64,000 nt of DNA from Chryseobacterium sp. (GCA_027492795.1 JAPUEB010000012.1:1-64000); one strand, 5' to 3'. Shown: positions 9,228 to 18,838, numbered from the stretch's first letter. Notes: generated by a model from the letters alone, not told the origin. Numbers and translations are program-made.

Positions 9228-10394
9228 ATGAAAATAACAAAATATTTCCAGAATTTTTTTCACAGCAGTCAGTCATCAGGAATTTTATTAATCATTTGCG
9301 TCATCATTTCGCTGATGACGGCAAATTCTTCACTTGGAGGACCATTTCACGAACTTTTGGACTCTAAAATTGGAGCCTATACTGTGAGTGTTTGGATTAA
9401 TGATGGTTTGATGGCGATATTCTTCCTTTTGGTAGGTTTGGAAATCAAAAGAGAAATTGTAGAAGGCGAACTTTCCACTTTTAAAAGTGCCTCACTTCCT
9501 ATTTTTGCGGCGATTGGTGGAATGTTGGTTCCTGCCTTAATTTATGTTTTTTTTACCAGCGGAAGTGATTATGCAAAAGGTTGGGGAATTCCGATGGCGA
9601 CGGATATTGCGTTTTCATTGGCGATTATTTCAATGTTGGGACGCAGAGTTCCGGATGCTGTAAAAATATTTTTGGCAGCATTAGCAATCGTAGATGATTT
9701 GGGCGCGATAATGGTTATCGCAATTTTTTATACGGATCAAATTCATTGGAACTATCTTTTATTAAGCGGCGGTGTAGTTTTACTGTTGATTGCACTTAAT
9801 TATTTTAAAGTAACAAAACATATTTTTTATCTCGTTCCGGGTGCATTTTTGTGGTATTTTATGCATCATACCGGAATTCACGCTACGATTGCGGGTGTAA
9901 TTTTAGCCTTTACAATTCCTACGAACTTGTCAGACACGGAAATTTCTCCGCTCGAAAAACTGGAGCAAAAACTTCATCTTCCGGTGAATTTCCTCATTAT
10001 GCCGATTTTTGCTTTGGCGAACACCAATATTATTTTCAAAACAGGAATGGTGGATGGACTTTTCACCAATTTCGGTTACGGAATAATTTTCGGTTTAGTT
10101 TTAGGTAAAGTTTTGGGAATCAGTTTATTTTCATTTGTCGCCATCAAAACAAAAATTAGCGAACTGCCCTATAAAAGCAACTGGATGCATATGATTGGAG
10201 CCGGACTTTTGGCGGGAATTGGATTTACAATGTCGATTTTTATTGCCTTACTCTCGTTCAAAGGACATCCGGAAATACAGGAAGAAGCGAAATTTGCAAT
10301 TTTGGTGGCGTCTGCAATTTCAGGATTTTCAGGTTATTTGGTATTGAAATATTTTGCCAGAAAAAAGGGTTCCTTTTCTGACTTTAAGGAGTAA
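9228..10394 (+). CDS. nhaA: Na+/H+ antiporter NhaA
   Basis: Inner-membrane antiporter exporting Na+ in exchange for H+. It has 388 aa and about twelve membrane segments. The hallmark AIVDDLGAI contains the ion-binding aspartate pair D156-D157, equivalent to D163/D164 of the E. coli protein. The conserved opening (SGILLIICVIISLMTANS) and the C-terminal GIGFTMSIFIALL match NhaA. It begins three bases after the spoT stop codon, so expression is probably coupled to the alarmone gene. Confidence 0.95.
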   Translation: MKITKYFQNFFHSSQSSGILLIICVIISLMTANSSLGGPFHELLDSKIGAYTVSVWINDGLMAIFFLLVGLEIKREIVEGELSTFKSASLPIFAAIGGMLVPALIYVFFTSGSDYAKGWGIPMATDIAFSLAIISMLGRRVPDAVKIFLAALAIVDDLGAIMVIAIFYTDQIHWNYLLLSGGVVLLLIALNYFKVTKHIFYLVPGAFLWYFMHHTGIHATIAGVILAFTIPTNLSDTEISPLEKLEQKLHLPVNFLIMPIFALANTNIIFKTGMVDGLFTNFGYGIIFGLVLGKVLGISLFSFVAIKTKISELPYKSNWMHMIGAGLLAGIGFTMSIFIALLSFKGHPEIQEEAKFAILVASAISGFSGYLVLKYFARKKGSFSDFKE

Positions 10395-10433
10395 AAAGGT
10401 CAATTTTAGAGTTAAATATGGGTAAGATTATAT

Positions 10434-11099
10434 TTATGAATCTATCCATTTTTCTATCAACTCTCTATTTTTGGTAAGACTTCCAATCATAAAGGATTTA
10501 CTGCTCTTTAGAGCAACCGATTTTCGAATATTTTCTTTCACAACGCCTTTTCTGTTCATATAATTTGAATGCAGAAAATAGAAATCTTTGTTATTTTTTA
10601 AAACATAACCAGTATGGAAATCTAATCCAATAATAAAAACGGAGTTATTGGGTTGTGTTTTTAGGTAGTTTTCCAAATCATTAAATTTTGAGAAATGCCT
10701 AATATCAACACATAATTCTTTTATCATTTTTGATGAAGGCGATTGCGCAAGATTTATTCTTTCCATTTGAAATCCTAAATCTGTCAAAGTATTTGTTACA
10801 AAATAACCACAAGCAATACTCCCTTGTTGGGGTATCCTTGTAGTTCCATTAAAATCCCAAGGAGTGCCTTTCCAATATTCATAAATAGAATGATCAATTA
10901 AGTTGTATAATAATTGATGACGTACAAAATTGTCTTTATCTGAAACTGCTTTTTTCTTTTTTGAAATTGTTTTTAGAAATTCTGTATAAGGCAATTTTTT
11001 TTCAATTCTGATATTTTCTTGTACAACATTGGTATTGTCTTTTTTACAAGAGATCAAAATGAATACTAATAGCAGTAAAAATATAGGCGTTTTTGACAT
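10434..11099 (-). CDS. lipoprotein with a cysteine-peptidase-like core
   Basis: The ATG at 11099 gives a typical lipoprotein start, MSKTPIFLLLLVFILISCKK. The longer frame up to 11162 would overlap the upstream gene and bury this signal. The mature part has ACGYFVTNTLTDLGF and, later, GLDFHTGYV. This Cys-then-His spacing is typical of NlpC/P60- or papain-like folds, so an amidase or peptidase acting at the envelope is possible. I do not recognise a named family. It lies 37 nt downstream of the YihY gene on the same strand. Confidence 0.6.
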   Translation of the reverse strand: MSKTPIFLLLLVFILISCKKDNTNVVQENIRIEKKLPYTEFLKTISKKKKAVSDKDNFVRHQLLYNLIDHSIYEYWKGTPWDFNGTTRIPQQGSIACGYFVTNTLTDLGFQMERINLAQSPSSKMIKELCVDIRHFSKFNDLENYLKTQPNNSVFIIGLDFHTGYVLKNNKDFYFLHSNYMNRKGVVKENIRKSVALKSSKSFMIGSLTKNRELIEKWIDS

Positions 11100-11136
11100 T
11101 ATTTTAAATCTAATTTGCCAAATTCTAATTAATTTT

Positions 11137-12141
11137 TTAAGATTTTTTCTCCTCCAAAACAATCGTGTGATCCTCGGGAATTTCTTCTTCTGTAGCTTCT
11201 GCCTGAAATTTTTCGGTTTCTTTTTTCAACTCGTCCGAAATCAATTTTTCCAGGCGAACTCTTCTAATGGCAAGATTCAATTCATTGCCAAAAAGTAAAA
11301 GATAAACGTTTACATTCACCCAAACCATCAACAAAATCATTGTTCCAATCGATCCGTAAAGAACGTTATAACGCGCGAAATTCCTCACATAAATAGCAAA
11401 AAAATACGTTGTTAAAACAAATAAAAAGGTGGTAAGAATAGCACCAGGAATCGCTTGTTTAAACTTCGTAATCTTCACCGTTGCCACCCAATAAAAAAAG
11501 GTAAGCAATATGAAATAGAACAACGGAAAAGAGATAAATCCGATGATTTTTGAAAGGTTATCTACAAACCAAGAAATATCATATTTGGGAGTAAAAAGTT
11601 TCAGCACTACTTCAGAATAATACACGCCGAAAAGTGCAAGCAAAACCACGCTGATAAAGCCACAAGTGACGAAAAACGCCACGATAAACTCCTTTACATC
11701 GTTGTGTTTTTCTTCGGTATTTTCGTTGAAACCATCGATAAGTGCAAACGTTCCGTTCGTTGCAAATATTAAGGCCAAAATAATAGTAATATTGCTGATA
11801 CTCGAAGTATTCGGCATGATGTTGTTCTGAATATAATCTACCACATCTCCCTCGATTTTTCCTGGAAAAACATTGTGAATCAGCACTTCAAAAATATAAA
11901 ACTGCAATTTATCGTAATGCGGTAAAAAAGGCAATATTGAAAGTACAAAAAGAATGAAAGGAAACAGCGAAAACACGAAGTTCCAAGAAATTGCCGCCGC
12001 TTTTCGCCCGATTTTGTCTTTAAAAATACCCTGAATATAGATGTCGAACATTTTATACAGCGAAATTCCCAAAAACGGTATATGGATTCCGTCCACAAAA
12101 CGATGGATTTGTTTGATGAATTTCGGCGTCTTTACGGTCAT
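11137..12141 (-). CDS. YihY/virulence factor BrkB family membrane protein
   Basis: A 334-aa inner-membrane protein with about six membrane helices. It shows the YihY signature AAAISWNFVFSLFPFILFVLSILP near the start and GSIGTMILLMVWVNVNVYLLLFGNELN near the end, followed by a charged tail rich in Glu. The ATG at 12141 is chosen over a TTG at 12162 because the -7 element at 12160-12167 overlaps the latter. Family function is unresolved: early reports as ribonuclease BN were withdrawn, and a transport role is suspected. Confidence 0.85.
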   Translation of the reverse strand: MTVKTPKFIKQIHRFVDGIHIPFLGISLYKMFDIYIQGIFKDKIGRKAAAISWNFVFSLFPFILFVLSILPFLPHYDKLQFYIFEVLIHNVFPGKIEGDVVDYIQNNIMPNTSSISNITIILALIFATNGTFALIDGFNENTEEKHNDVKEFIVAFFVTCGFISVVLLALFGVYYSEVVLKLFTPKYDISWFVDNLSKIIGFISFPLFYFILLTFFYWVATVKITKFKQAIPGAILTTFLFVLTTYFFAIYVRNFARYNVLYGSIGTMILLMVWVNVNVYLLLFGNELNLAIRRVRLEKLISDELKKETEKFQAEATEEEIPEDHTIVLEEKKS

Positions 12142-12146
12142 TACAG

Positions 12147-12154
12147 TATATTTG
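12147..12154 (+). promoter_or_regulatory. TATATTTG -7 element for rlmH
   Basis: Consensus TAnnTTTG, 18 nt before the rlmH ATG. Confidence 0.6.
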
Positions 12155-12159
12155 CAAAA

Positions 12160-12167
12160 CAAAGATA
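12160..12167 (-). promoter_or_regulatory. TATCTTTG -7 element for the yihY-type gene
   Basis: On the minus strand TATCTTTG fits TAnnTTTG. It lies 19 nt before the ATG at 12141 and only 5 bp from the oppositely oriented rlmH element. Confidence 0.55.
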
Positions 12168-12171
12168 AGAA

Positions 12172-12645
12172 ATGCGCATCAATTTACTGTGTATCGGAAA
12201 AACAGACGACAAAGAAATCAAAAATCTGATTTCCTACTACACTGCGCGACTTCCCAAACATTGGAATTTCGAAATCACAGAAATCGCCGATGTGAAAAAC
12301 GCCCGAAACCTTACGCCCGAACTTCTGAAAAAAGAAGAAGCTAAACTGTTCCAAAATTATTTTGAAAATTCAGATTTGGTAATACTTCTTGATGAAAAAG
12401 GCAAACAATTCACCAGCCGTGAATTTTCGCAAAAAATGGATGCTTGGATGAATTCTTCCGTGAAGAAAATTCATTTCCTAATTGGGGGAGCTTACGGTTT
12501 TTCTGATGAAATTTATAAAAGAGCCAACGAAAAAATTGCGCTTTCAAAAATGACCTTCACGCATCAAATGGTACGTTTATTTATGGTAGAACAGTTCTAC
12601 AGAGTCGACCAAATTTTGCAGGGAAAACCCTATCATAACGATTGA
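12172..12645 (+). CDS. rlmH: 23S rRNA (pseudouridine(1915)-N(3))-methyltransferase
   Basis: SPOUT-class enzyme that uses SAM to methylate pseudouridine 1915 in helix 69 of 23S rRNA on assembled 70S ribosomes. At 157 aa it has the typical length. The C-terminal knot is intact: FLIGGAYGFSDE around residues 101-112, then the conserved TFTHQMVRLFMVEQFYRV and the terminal GKPYHND. The gene ends exactly where the convergent TPR gene ends, with no gap. Confidence 0.97.
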   Translation: MRINLLCIGKTDDKEIKNLISYYTARLPKHWNFEITEIADVKNARNLTPELLKKEEAKLFQNYFENSDLVILLDEKGKQFTSREFSQKMDAWMNSSVKKIHFLIGGAYGFSDEIYKRANEKIALSKMTFTHQMVRLFMVEQFYRVDQILQGKPYHND

Positions 12646-13458
12646 TTACTTTTCGCATTTTTTCAGCAAATCTAGAATGAGATATTTTTCAAAACCTGTT
12701 GATAATGCTTTGTCTAAAGCTTTGCAAGCTTCAGTTTTGTTTCCGGTTTCAAACATTAATTTTGCTTTGGTAACGTAAGTTAAGGAAAATTTTGGATCCA
12801 ATTTTATAGCTCTTTCCAAATCGGTTGAAGATTCTTTGTATTTTTTCATTGCCAAATAAAGATCTGCTCTATTGTTATAGATAAGGCTTTCGGGTTTTTC
12901 GGAAATTAGCTGGTTGTAATCTTTTAGAGCTTCTTCCAGTTTTCCGCGATTTTTTTTGAAGGCCGCGTAATTTGTTTTTGCAATCGTATTTTGTGGAGCT
13001 GCGGCAATTATGTATTGGTAATCTTTTTCTGCAAGCTCATATTTCTTTAAATCTTCATAAATTTTTGCTCTGGTAAGAAGAAGGTCTGCGTTTTCGCTAT
13101 CAATCATCAGTCCTTTGTTGGCGAAGTCCAGCCCTTTTTCCTTGCTTCCTCTTTGTGCGTGCATGGAACTTAAATTAACGTAGGATTCCAAAGATTCAGG
13201 ATCGGCAATTAATGCATTTTGGAAAGACTTCATTGCCAAAGTATGTTTTGCCTGTCTTCGCTGCGAAGTTCCTAATTGATTGTAAAATTTAGATTTTAAG
13301 CGGCCGATTTGCTCTTTTTCGGCGAGTGCGGCATATGCGGTTTCTGCGCATTTGTAATCGGCTTTTTTGAAACAGTCGTCCGCAAGTTTTGTGTCTTGTA
13401 GTTGTGCAGGCATTACTCCGAAAGAAAGTAGCAATGCAAAAAGAAGATTTTTTTTCAT
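12646..13458 (-). CDS. secreted tetratricopeptide-repeat protein
   Basis: A 270-aa protein with a cleavable signal peptide (MKKNLLFALLLSFGVMPAQ) and about six TPR units, for example QNALIADPESLESYVNLSSM and ERAIKLDPKFSLTYVTKAKL. TPRs make a superhelix for protein-protein contacts, and in this phylum exported TPR proteins often serve envelope assembly or gliding/secretion complexes. No further domain is visible, so the partner is unknown. It is convergent with rlmH and 79 nt downstream of the PAP2 gene. Confidence 0.75.
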   Translation of the reverse strand: MKKNLLFALLLSFGVMPAQLQDTKLADDCFKKADYKCAETAYAALAEKEQIGRLKSKFYNQLGTSQRRQAKHTLAMKSFQNALIADPESLESYVNLSSMHAQRGSKEKGLDFANKGLMIDSENADLLLTRAKIYEDLKKYELAEKDYQYIIAAAPQNTIAKTNYAAFKKNRGKLEEALKDYNQLISEKPESLIYNNRADLYLAMKKYKESSTDLERAIKLDPKFSLTYVTKAKLMFETGNKTEACKALDKALSTGFEKYLILDLLKKCEK

Positions 13459-13537
13459 ATCCAGATTTTTATGGTTTGTGCTTATTAATCAGCCATTTCC
13501 TCCTTCAATTTCGCCATGTGAAGATAGCGATAAAATG

Positions 13538-14095
13538 CTATACTTTTCTATGGATGACTTTTAAACTTAAAGTTGCAAAAAAACCACCCAGTAAAAACCC
13601 AACTGCAGCTCCCATTACGACATCCAAGGGATAATGAACTCCGAGATAAATTCGGCTGTATGAAACTATTGCCGCCCAAAAAAATAAAAAAAGTGGAAAC
13701 CAGCCGTATTTTTTCCGCATCAGCATCGTCATAAAACTGGCGATAAAAAATGTATTGGAAGCATGTGCAGAATAAAATCCGAAATTTCCGCCACAATCTA
13801 CTTCGCGCATTATCCCGTCCAAAGTAGGTTCGTGACAGGGTCGTAATCTTTCGATTCCCATTTTGAAGATTCCTGCTATCTGATCGGAAGCCGTAAGTCC
13901 TAAACCAATAAAAACGAGGATATAAAGTAGGGATTTCCAGCCGTAATTTTTATAAAGTAGCACCATAAAAACAAGATAGAGCGGAATCCAAATCCATTTG
14001 TCGGAAATTAGCATCCAAAATCTGTCGAAAGCCGGATCTCCCAAATTATTGAGGAACAAAAACAAGCTGCGGTCTTCCTGAATAATCTCTTCCAT
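13538..14095 (-). CDS. PAP2-superfamily membrane phosphatase
   Basis: A 185-aa inner-membrane protein with about five helices carrying the three-part phosphatase motif: K78-x6-R85-P86, S109-A-H111, and S147-R148-x5-H154-x3-D158. Such enzymes dephosphorylate lipid phosphates in the periplasm, for example undecaprenyl pyrophosphate or phosphorylated lipid A. Which substrate applies cannot be read from the sequence. It follows tatA by 6 nt, so the two share a transcript. Confidence 0.88.
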   Translation of the reverse strand: MEEIIQEDRSLFLFLNNLGDPAFDRFWMLISDKWIWIPLYLVFMVLLYKNYGWKSLLYILVFIGLGLTASDQIAGIFKMGIERLRPCHEPTLDGIMREVDCGGNFGFYSAHASNTFFIASFMTMLMRKKYGWFPLFLFFWAAIVSYSRIYLGVHYPLDVVMGAAVGFLLGGFFATLSLKVIHRKV

Positions 14096-14101
14096 AAATT
14101 T

Positions 14102-14431
14102 TTATCTGCTTACAGGTCCTTGGTAAGAATCGTCCAGCTGATTTTCTTTTGCAGGTTTCACAGAGGAATCAATTCCTTCCAATTCTTTTCGTATGTTTTC
14201 GGTAGGATCATATTCTTTAGCTGCGTTTTTTACCTTTTCAACTTCTCTTTTTATTTCGGAAACTGGGTTGTCTGCTTCCTTCATAATCTCGGTTTTTATA
14301 TCTTCTACCGCGCCTTTCATTTTTCGCACTCCGGTACCAAGATCCCTTGCAATTTGTGGGATTTTATCGGGTCCGAATAGCACAACTATTGCCAACATTA
14401 TTACCAGTATTTCTGTAAAGCCTAATTCCAT
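14102..14431 (-). CDS. tatA: Sec-independent protein translocase TatA/TatB-type subunit
   Basis: A 109-aa protein with one N-terminal membrane helix (FTEILVIMLAIVVLF), then the hinge motif GPDKIP and an amphipathic helix (ARDLGTGVRKMK), then a long charged tail rich in Lys/Glu. This is the TatA/TatE plan: oligomers form the pore that exports folded proteins with twin-arginine signals. The long tail is somewhat TatB-like, and a single TatA-like protein may serve both roles here. No tatC is in the window. Confidence 0.88.
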   Translation of the reverse strand: MELGFTEILVIMLAIVVLFGPDKIPQIARDLGTGVRKMKGAVEDIKTEIMKEADNPVSEIKREVEKVKNAAKEYDPTENIRKELEGIDSSVKPAKENQLDDSYQGPVSR

Positions 14432-14517
14432 GGTGCTAAATTACATATTTTATTTTACGTTTTGAAAAAACGGTTATTTTGGTTTTAAAGAAATTGTATT
14501 TTTAAAAAGCCGATATT

Positions 14518-15741
14518 TTATTTGGGTTCTCTTTTTTTATGAAAAACATGATAAACGAAATAAGCGCTGAGTCCCATCAAAATAAATCCTAAAAAGAATG
14601 GCGCTCCTGCAAATTTGAAAGGAGCCTCATCGTGCGTGAAATAATAAAAAATATTAGTCATGAGAGGTGGACCAATGATGGAGGTTAAACTCACCACACT
14701 CGTCAATGCCCCTTGCAAATCACCCTGTTCATTTGCAGGGACTTTAGAAGAGATTACAGATTGCAGCGCGGGTCCAGCAATTCCCCCGAGACAATACACT
14801 GAGAGAATAGCAAACATCATCCACGCTTTTCCGGCAAATGCGAAAAGAATCATACCGAAACAATACATTAAAATTCCGTAGAGAATACTTCGTTCGTTCC
14901 CAATTTTAGGATGAATTTTACGAATTAAAAATCCCTGAACTATTGCTGTAAATGCCCCCATCACGCCAAGTGAAATTCCAACCATTTTTTCATCCCAATG
15001 GAATTTGAACATGGTAAAATACGCCCAGTTTGTCTGTACAGCATGGCTCGCAATGTATACTAAAAACCATGCAACCAGAAGATTAAGAATTTCCGGATGT
15101 TTTCTTACCTGATATAGGCTACCTACAGGATTTGCTCTTTTTATATTGAATCGCCTTCGGTTTTCCTTTGAAAGACTTTCGGGCAATACAAATAATCCGT
15201 AGAGGAAATTAATTAAACATAAAATTCCTGCTGCAAAAAAAGGAACACGTGGACCAAATTGCCCGAGTAATCCGCCAATTACAGGGCCGATAATAAATCC
15301 CAATCCAAATGCGGCACCAATCATTCCGAAATTTTTGGATCGGTTGCTATCATCGGAAATATCTGCGATATATGCGCTTGCTGTGGTAATACTCGCGCCG
15401 GTAATTCCAGAAAAAATTCTGCCTACAAATAGCCAAAAAATCGTAGGAGCCCAAGCTTGAATAAAGAAATTAATAGAAAAACCAAGTAATGAAAACAAAA
15501 TAACCGGCCTCCTTCCATATTTGTCGCTCAAATTTCCTAAAACCGGTGCAAATACAAACTGCATGAAGGCATACAAAAAACTCAGCCAGCCTCCATATTT
15601 AGCAGCTTCCGAAATATCTGCATGTATGAGTTGTTCGATTAATTTTGGAACTACAGGAATTACAATTCCCCAACCGGTAATATCAAGAAGCAGGGTAATG
15701 AATATAAATCCAATAGCAGCAGATTTCCGGTTGTTTTTCAT
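14518..15741 (-). CDS. TCR/Tet-family MFS transporter
   Basis: A 407-aa, twelve-helix major facilitator protein. Motif A is GNLSDKYGRRPV after helix 2. The N-terminal FITLLLDITGWGIVIPVVP and the antiporter motif GAAFGLGFIIGPVIGGLLG place it with the TetA-like DHA1 drug/H+ antiporters. Chromosomal members of this group are common in flavobacteria and do not by themselves show tetracycline resistance. It lies 86 nt upstream of tatA on the same strand. Confidence 0.85.
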   Translation of the reverse strand: MKNNRKSAAIGFIFITLLLDITGWGIVIPVVPKLIEQLIHADISEAAKYGGWLSFLYAFMQFVFAPVLGNLSDKYGRRPVILFSLLGFSINFFIQAWAPTIFWLFVGRIFSGITGASITTASAYIADISDDSNRSKNFGMIGAAFGLGFIIGPVIGGLLGQFGPRVPFFAAGILCLINFLYGLFVLPESLSKENRRRFNIKRANPVGSLYQVRKHPEILNLLVAWFLVYIASHAVQTNWAYFTMFKFHWDEKMVGISLGVMGAFTAIVQGFLIRKIHPKIGNERSILYGILMYCFGMILFAFAGKAWMMFAILSVYCLGGIAGPALQSVISSKVPANEQGDLQGALTSVVSLTSIIGPPLMTNIFYYFTHDEAPFKFAGAPFFLGFILMGLSAYFVYHVFHKKREPK

Positions 15742-15784
15742 GGTGCGAAGTTAAGGAAAAATAGATATTTGCGTTGATGCGCAC

Positions 15785-15810
15785 AAAAAAATGTCCCCTA
15801 AACGAGGACA
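15785..15810 (-). terminator. terminator after secDF
   Basis: Minus-strand hairpin TGTCC / GGACA with a TCGTTTAGG loop, followed by seven T. It lies 22 nt past the secDF stop. Confidence 0.8.
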
Positions 15811-15831
15811 CTCTTTTTATTATTAATCAAA

Positions 15832-18744
15832 TTATTTCTTTTTGTCTTTGCTGGATTGGTCGTAACCCAGTATATCATCGTCGGATTTCTTTCCCGGTCT
15901 CCTTTTAAGAAGGTCGTAAGATACAGCTGAAGCGATAAACCAAGTAGAATAGGTACCGAAACCTACACCAATTAATAGCGCAAACATAAATCCTCTTAAG
16001 TTTTCGCCACCAAAGATAAAGATGGCTAAAATCACAAGGAATGTCGCAAATGCCGTGTTGAATGTTCTTCCCAGAGTACTTGAAATAGAGTCATTGAACA
16101 AGTTTTCTAATGTGAGCGATTTTTTGTCGTTCAAATATTCTCGGATTCTATCGAAAATAATTACGGTATCATTGATGGAATATCCCAATACTGTAAGAAT
16201 TGCCGCTATAAAGTCCTGATTGATTTCCATATTGAAAGGCATTATATTTTTCAGTAAAGAATATGCACCCAAAATAATAATAGCATCATGCATCAATGAT
16301 ACAACCGCACCTGTAGAAAACTGCCATCTTCGGAACCTTAATAAAATATAGAGGAAAATCCCAACCAAGGCAACTAAAAGTGCAAGTGCACCTCCTGTTT
16401 TAATATCGTCCGCTACGGTAGGCCCCACTTTCACGGAGCTTATAATTCCCAAATTATCTTGACTAGAATCTTTAAAGGATTGCAATGTGGAATTGGCAGG
16501 AAGCATTGGTTTTAAACCTTCAAAAAGTTTCTTTTCTACTTCCATATCTGCCTCTACGCTTTCTTCATTTATCTTATAGTCGGTTGTAATTTTCAGTTGG
16601 TTATCTGTACCAAAAGTTTTTACATCTACGGCGCTTTTATCTCCATTAATTACGAATTGCTTCTGTAGATTTTCATCAGCCTGAATTGCATTTACAGGTT
16701 TATCAAAACGTACCACGTAACTTCTACCGCCATTAAAATCTACACCAAATTTAAATCCTTGCGTAAATATGGATATAAGGCAAATAATTGTTAAAATTGC
16801 TGAAAATACATAGGCTATTTTTCTTTTTCCGATGAAATTAATCCAAGTATTTCTAAAAAGATTTTTGGTTGGTGCAGTCCATACGGAAAGTCCTTTTCCT
16901 TTCTCCAATCTACTGAAGATCATAACCCTTGTTAAAAGTACACAGGTAAACATTGACATTAGGATACCGATACCCAAAGTAACGGCGAAACCTTTAATAG
17001 GCCCTGTTCCGAAAATATAGAGAACAACAGCTGTTAATAGCGAAGTAATATTACCATCAATAATCGCAGAAAGCGAGAAGTTGAAACCTTCTTTGTAGGC
17101 TTCTTTGATATTTTTGCCTGCAAATAATTCCTCTCTGGTTCTTTCATATACAATTACGTTAGCATCAATAGCCATCGCCATGGATAATACCACACCGGCA
17201 ATACCTGGAAGTGTAAGGGTTGCATCCACAGAATCCATAATTCCCATAAGGAAGAAAAGGTTGAGTATCATTGCAATTACTGCGTAAACACCTGCTCCTC
17301 CATAATAGAAAATGAGGTAAACCACCATAATAAGGAATGCGATAAGGAAAGACCAGAAACCGGATTGTACAGATTCTGCACCAAGAGACGGCCCTACAAC
17401 CTCTGCCTGAACAATTTTTGCGCCTGCAGGAAGTTTACCTGCCCCCAAAACATTCACCAAATCTTGAGCTTCCTGCTGCGAGAAGTTTCCAGAAATTTGG
17501 GTTCTTCCACTTGGGATTGCTTCGTTTACGTTTGGAGCGGTATATACAATATTATCAAGGGTTACAGCAACTGGTTTTCCAACGTTTTTCTCGGTCATTG
17601 TTTTCCAGTCTTTTGCACCTTTAGAATCCATCTGCATATCTACCACTACCCTTCCTACCTGATCGTAGCCAATATTTGCCTGCTCCACAGCTCCGTCCAC
17701 TGGTGCCTTTTGCGAAGCATTACCACGAATTGCATATAGAACAAGGTTGCCTTCGTTTCCAGCTTCAGGTTTGTATCCCCATAAAAACTGGGTATGTTTT
17801 ATGTTGGATGGTCTTTCTTTCTTAGCAATCGTGCTGTTCAAAATTTTATTTACAGCGGCGGTATCAGAAAGTTTTACGTTAGCTACTCCATTGGTTGGGA
17901 AACTTCCCACCTGAAGCATCTTCATCAAATCAGTATTTTTTGCAATACCTATTGAATCTCCTTTTACTGCAACTACTTTAGAAAGCTGGTCGAAGTATGG
18001 AAAAATTTCCTGTACTTGCTGCACTTCCCAGAACTGTAGTTTTGCGGAAGTTTGAAGCATTTTTTTAACTCGGTCGATATCTTTTACACCAGGCATTTCA
18101 ACGGAAATCCTTCCAGTTCCTGGAACTCTCTGCACGTTTGGCTGTGTAACTCCCATCTTATCGATACGGGTTCTGATAACTTCATAAGCGGTACCGGTAG
18201 AAAGTTCAATTCTATTTTTAACGATTTTGCGAACCTCATCATCATTGGTATTGAATCTAATTTCAGAAAGGTTGGTATTTCCAAAAATTTCAGGGTCTGC
18301 AAGTTTTAGATTTGCATTTTTTTCTTTGTTTACAATATCGAATTGCTTGAAGAAATTATCAACATAATTGCCAGTAGAATTCTTTTGTACCTGGTCTGTA
18401 CGATTCAAAGCCTCTATGAGGATTGGGTTTTCAGAATAATTGGTAAGATTGTTGATAAGATCGCGCTGGTTGATTTCCAAAAGCACATTAATACCTCCTT
18501 TCAAATCCAACCCCAGCTTCATTTCTTTCTCTTTGGCTTTGGTATAGTAAAGTTTGGTAAAACCCAAATTCAGGGTGTCTTTGGAAAGCCTGCCCAACTC
18601 TTTTTGATATTTCGCAGGGTTACCGGCAGAAGCGGCTGTAGCCTGTTTTTCAATATTACTTGCGTACCATGTTGGCAAAAGTTCATTGATACAGATTAAC
18701 CCTAAAATAACCGCAATAAGCGTAATAAATCCTTTTCCTTGCAT
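15832..18744 (-). CDS. secDF: protein translocase subunit SecDF (fused SecD-SecF)
   Basis: A 970-aa inner-membrane RND-type protein that uses the proton gradient to pull secreted proteins through SecYEG. The N-terminal SecD half has a first helix, a large periplasmic domain (GLDLKGGINVLLEI near residue 80) and a helix bundle with MAMAIDANVIVYERTREEL. The SecF half begins near residue 630 with a second helix, a short periplasmic domain (FKFGVDFNGGRSYVV) and the bundle with LGYSINDTVIIFDRIREYL. The single-chain fusion is normal in Bacteroidetes. A TATATTTG promoter element precedes it and a terminator follows. Confidence 0.97.
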   Translation of the reverse strand: MQGKGFITLIAVILGLICINELLPTWYASNIEKQATAASAGNPAKYQKELGRLSKDTLNLGFTKLYYTKAKEKEMKLGLDLKGGINVLLEINQRDLINNLTNYSENPILIEALNRTDQVQKNSTGNYVDNFFKQFDIVNKEKNANLKLADPEIFGNTNLSEIRFNTNDDEVRKIVKNRIELSTGTAYEVIRTRIDKMGVTQPNVQRVPGTGRISVEMPGVKDIDRVKKMLQTSAKLQFWEVQQVQEIFPYFDQLSKVVAVKGDSIGIAKNTDLMKMLQVGSFPTNGVANVKLSDTAAVNKILNSTIAKKERPSNIKHTQFLWGYKPEAGNEGNLVLYAIRGNASQKAPVDGAVEQANIGYDQVGRVVVDMQMDSKGAKDWKTMTEKNVGKPVAVTLDNIVYTAPNVNEAIPSGRTQISGNFSQQEAQDLVNVLGAGKLPAGAKIVQAEVVGPSLGAESVQSGFWSFLIAFLIMVVYLIFYYGGAGVYAVIAMILNLFFLMGIMDSVDATLTLPGIAGVVLSMAMAIDANVIVYERTREELFAGKNIKEAYKEGFNFSLSAIIDGNITSLLTAVVLYIFGTGPIKGFAVTLGIGILMSMFTCVLLTRVMIFSRLEKGKGLSVWTAPTKNLFRNTWINFIGKRKIAYVFSAILTIICLISIFTQGFKFGVDFNGGRSYVVRFDKPVNAIQADENLQKQFVINGDKSAVDVKTFGTDNQLKITTDYKINEESVEADMEVEKKLFEGLKPMLPANSTLQSFKDSSQDNLGIISSVKVGPTVADDIKTGGALALLVALVGIFLYILLRFRRWQFSTGAVVSLMHDAIIILGAYSLLKNIMPFNMEINQDFIAAILTVLGYSINDTVIIFDRIREYLNDKKSLTLENLFNDSISSTLGRTFNTAFATFLVILAIFIFGGENLRGFMFALLIGVGFGTYSTWFIASAVSYDLLKRRPGKKSDDDILGYDQSSKDKKK

Positions 18745-18771
18745 TGTAATACAACATTAAATTTTAGTCGG

Positions 18772-18779
18772 CAAATATA
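18772..18779 (-). promoter_or_regulatory. TATATTTG -7 element for secDF
   Basis: Minus-strand consensus TAnnTTTG, about 28 nt before the secDF ATG. Confidence 0.6.
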
Positions 18780-18838
18780 ATGATTTCCAAATCAATTAAG
18801 AATTTTTTATGATAGGATTTTATTAAAAATTACAACAT

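Noticed and set aside
14518-15741. Acquired tetracycline resistance determinant
   Set aside because: TetA-like family member in a conserved chromosomal setting with no TetR gene or mobile element.
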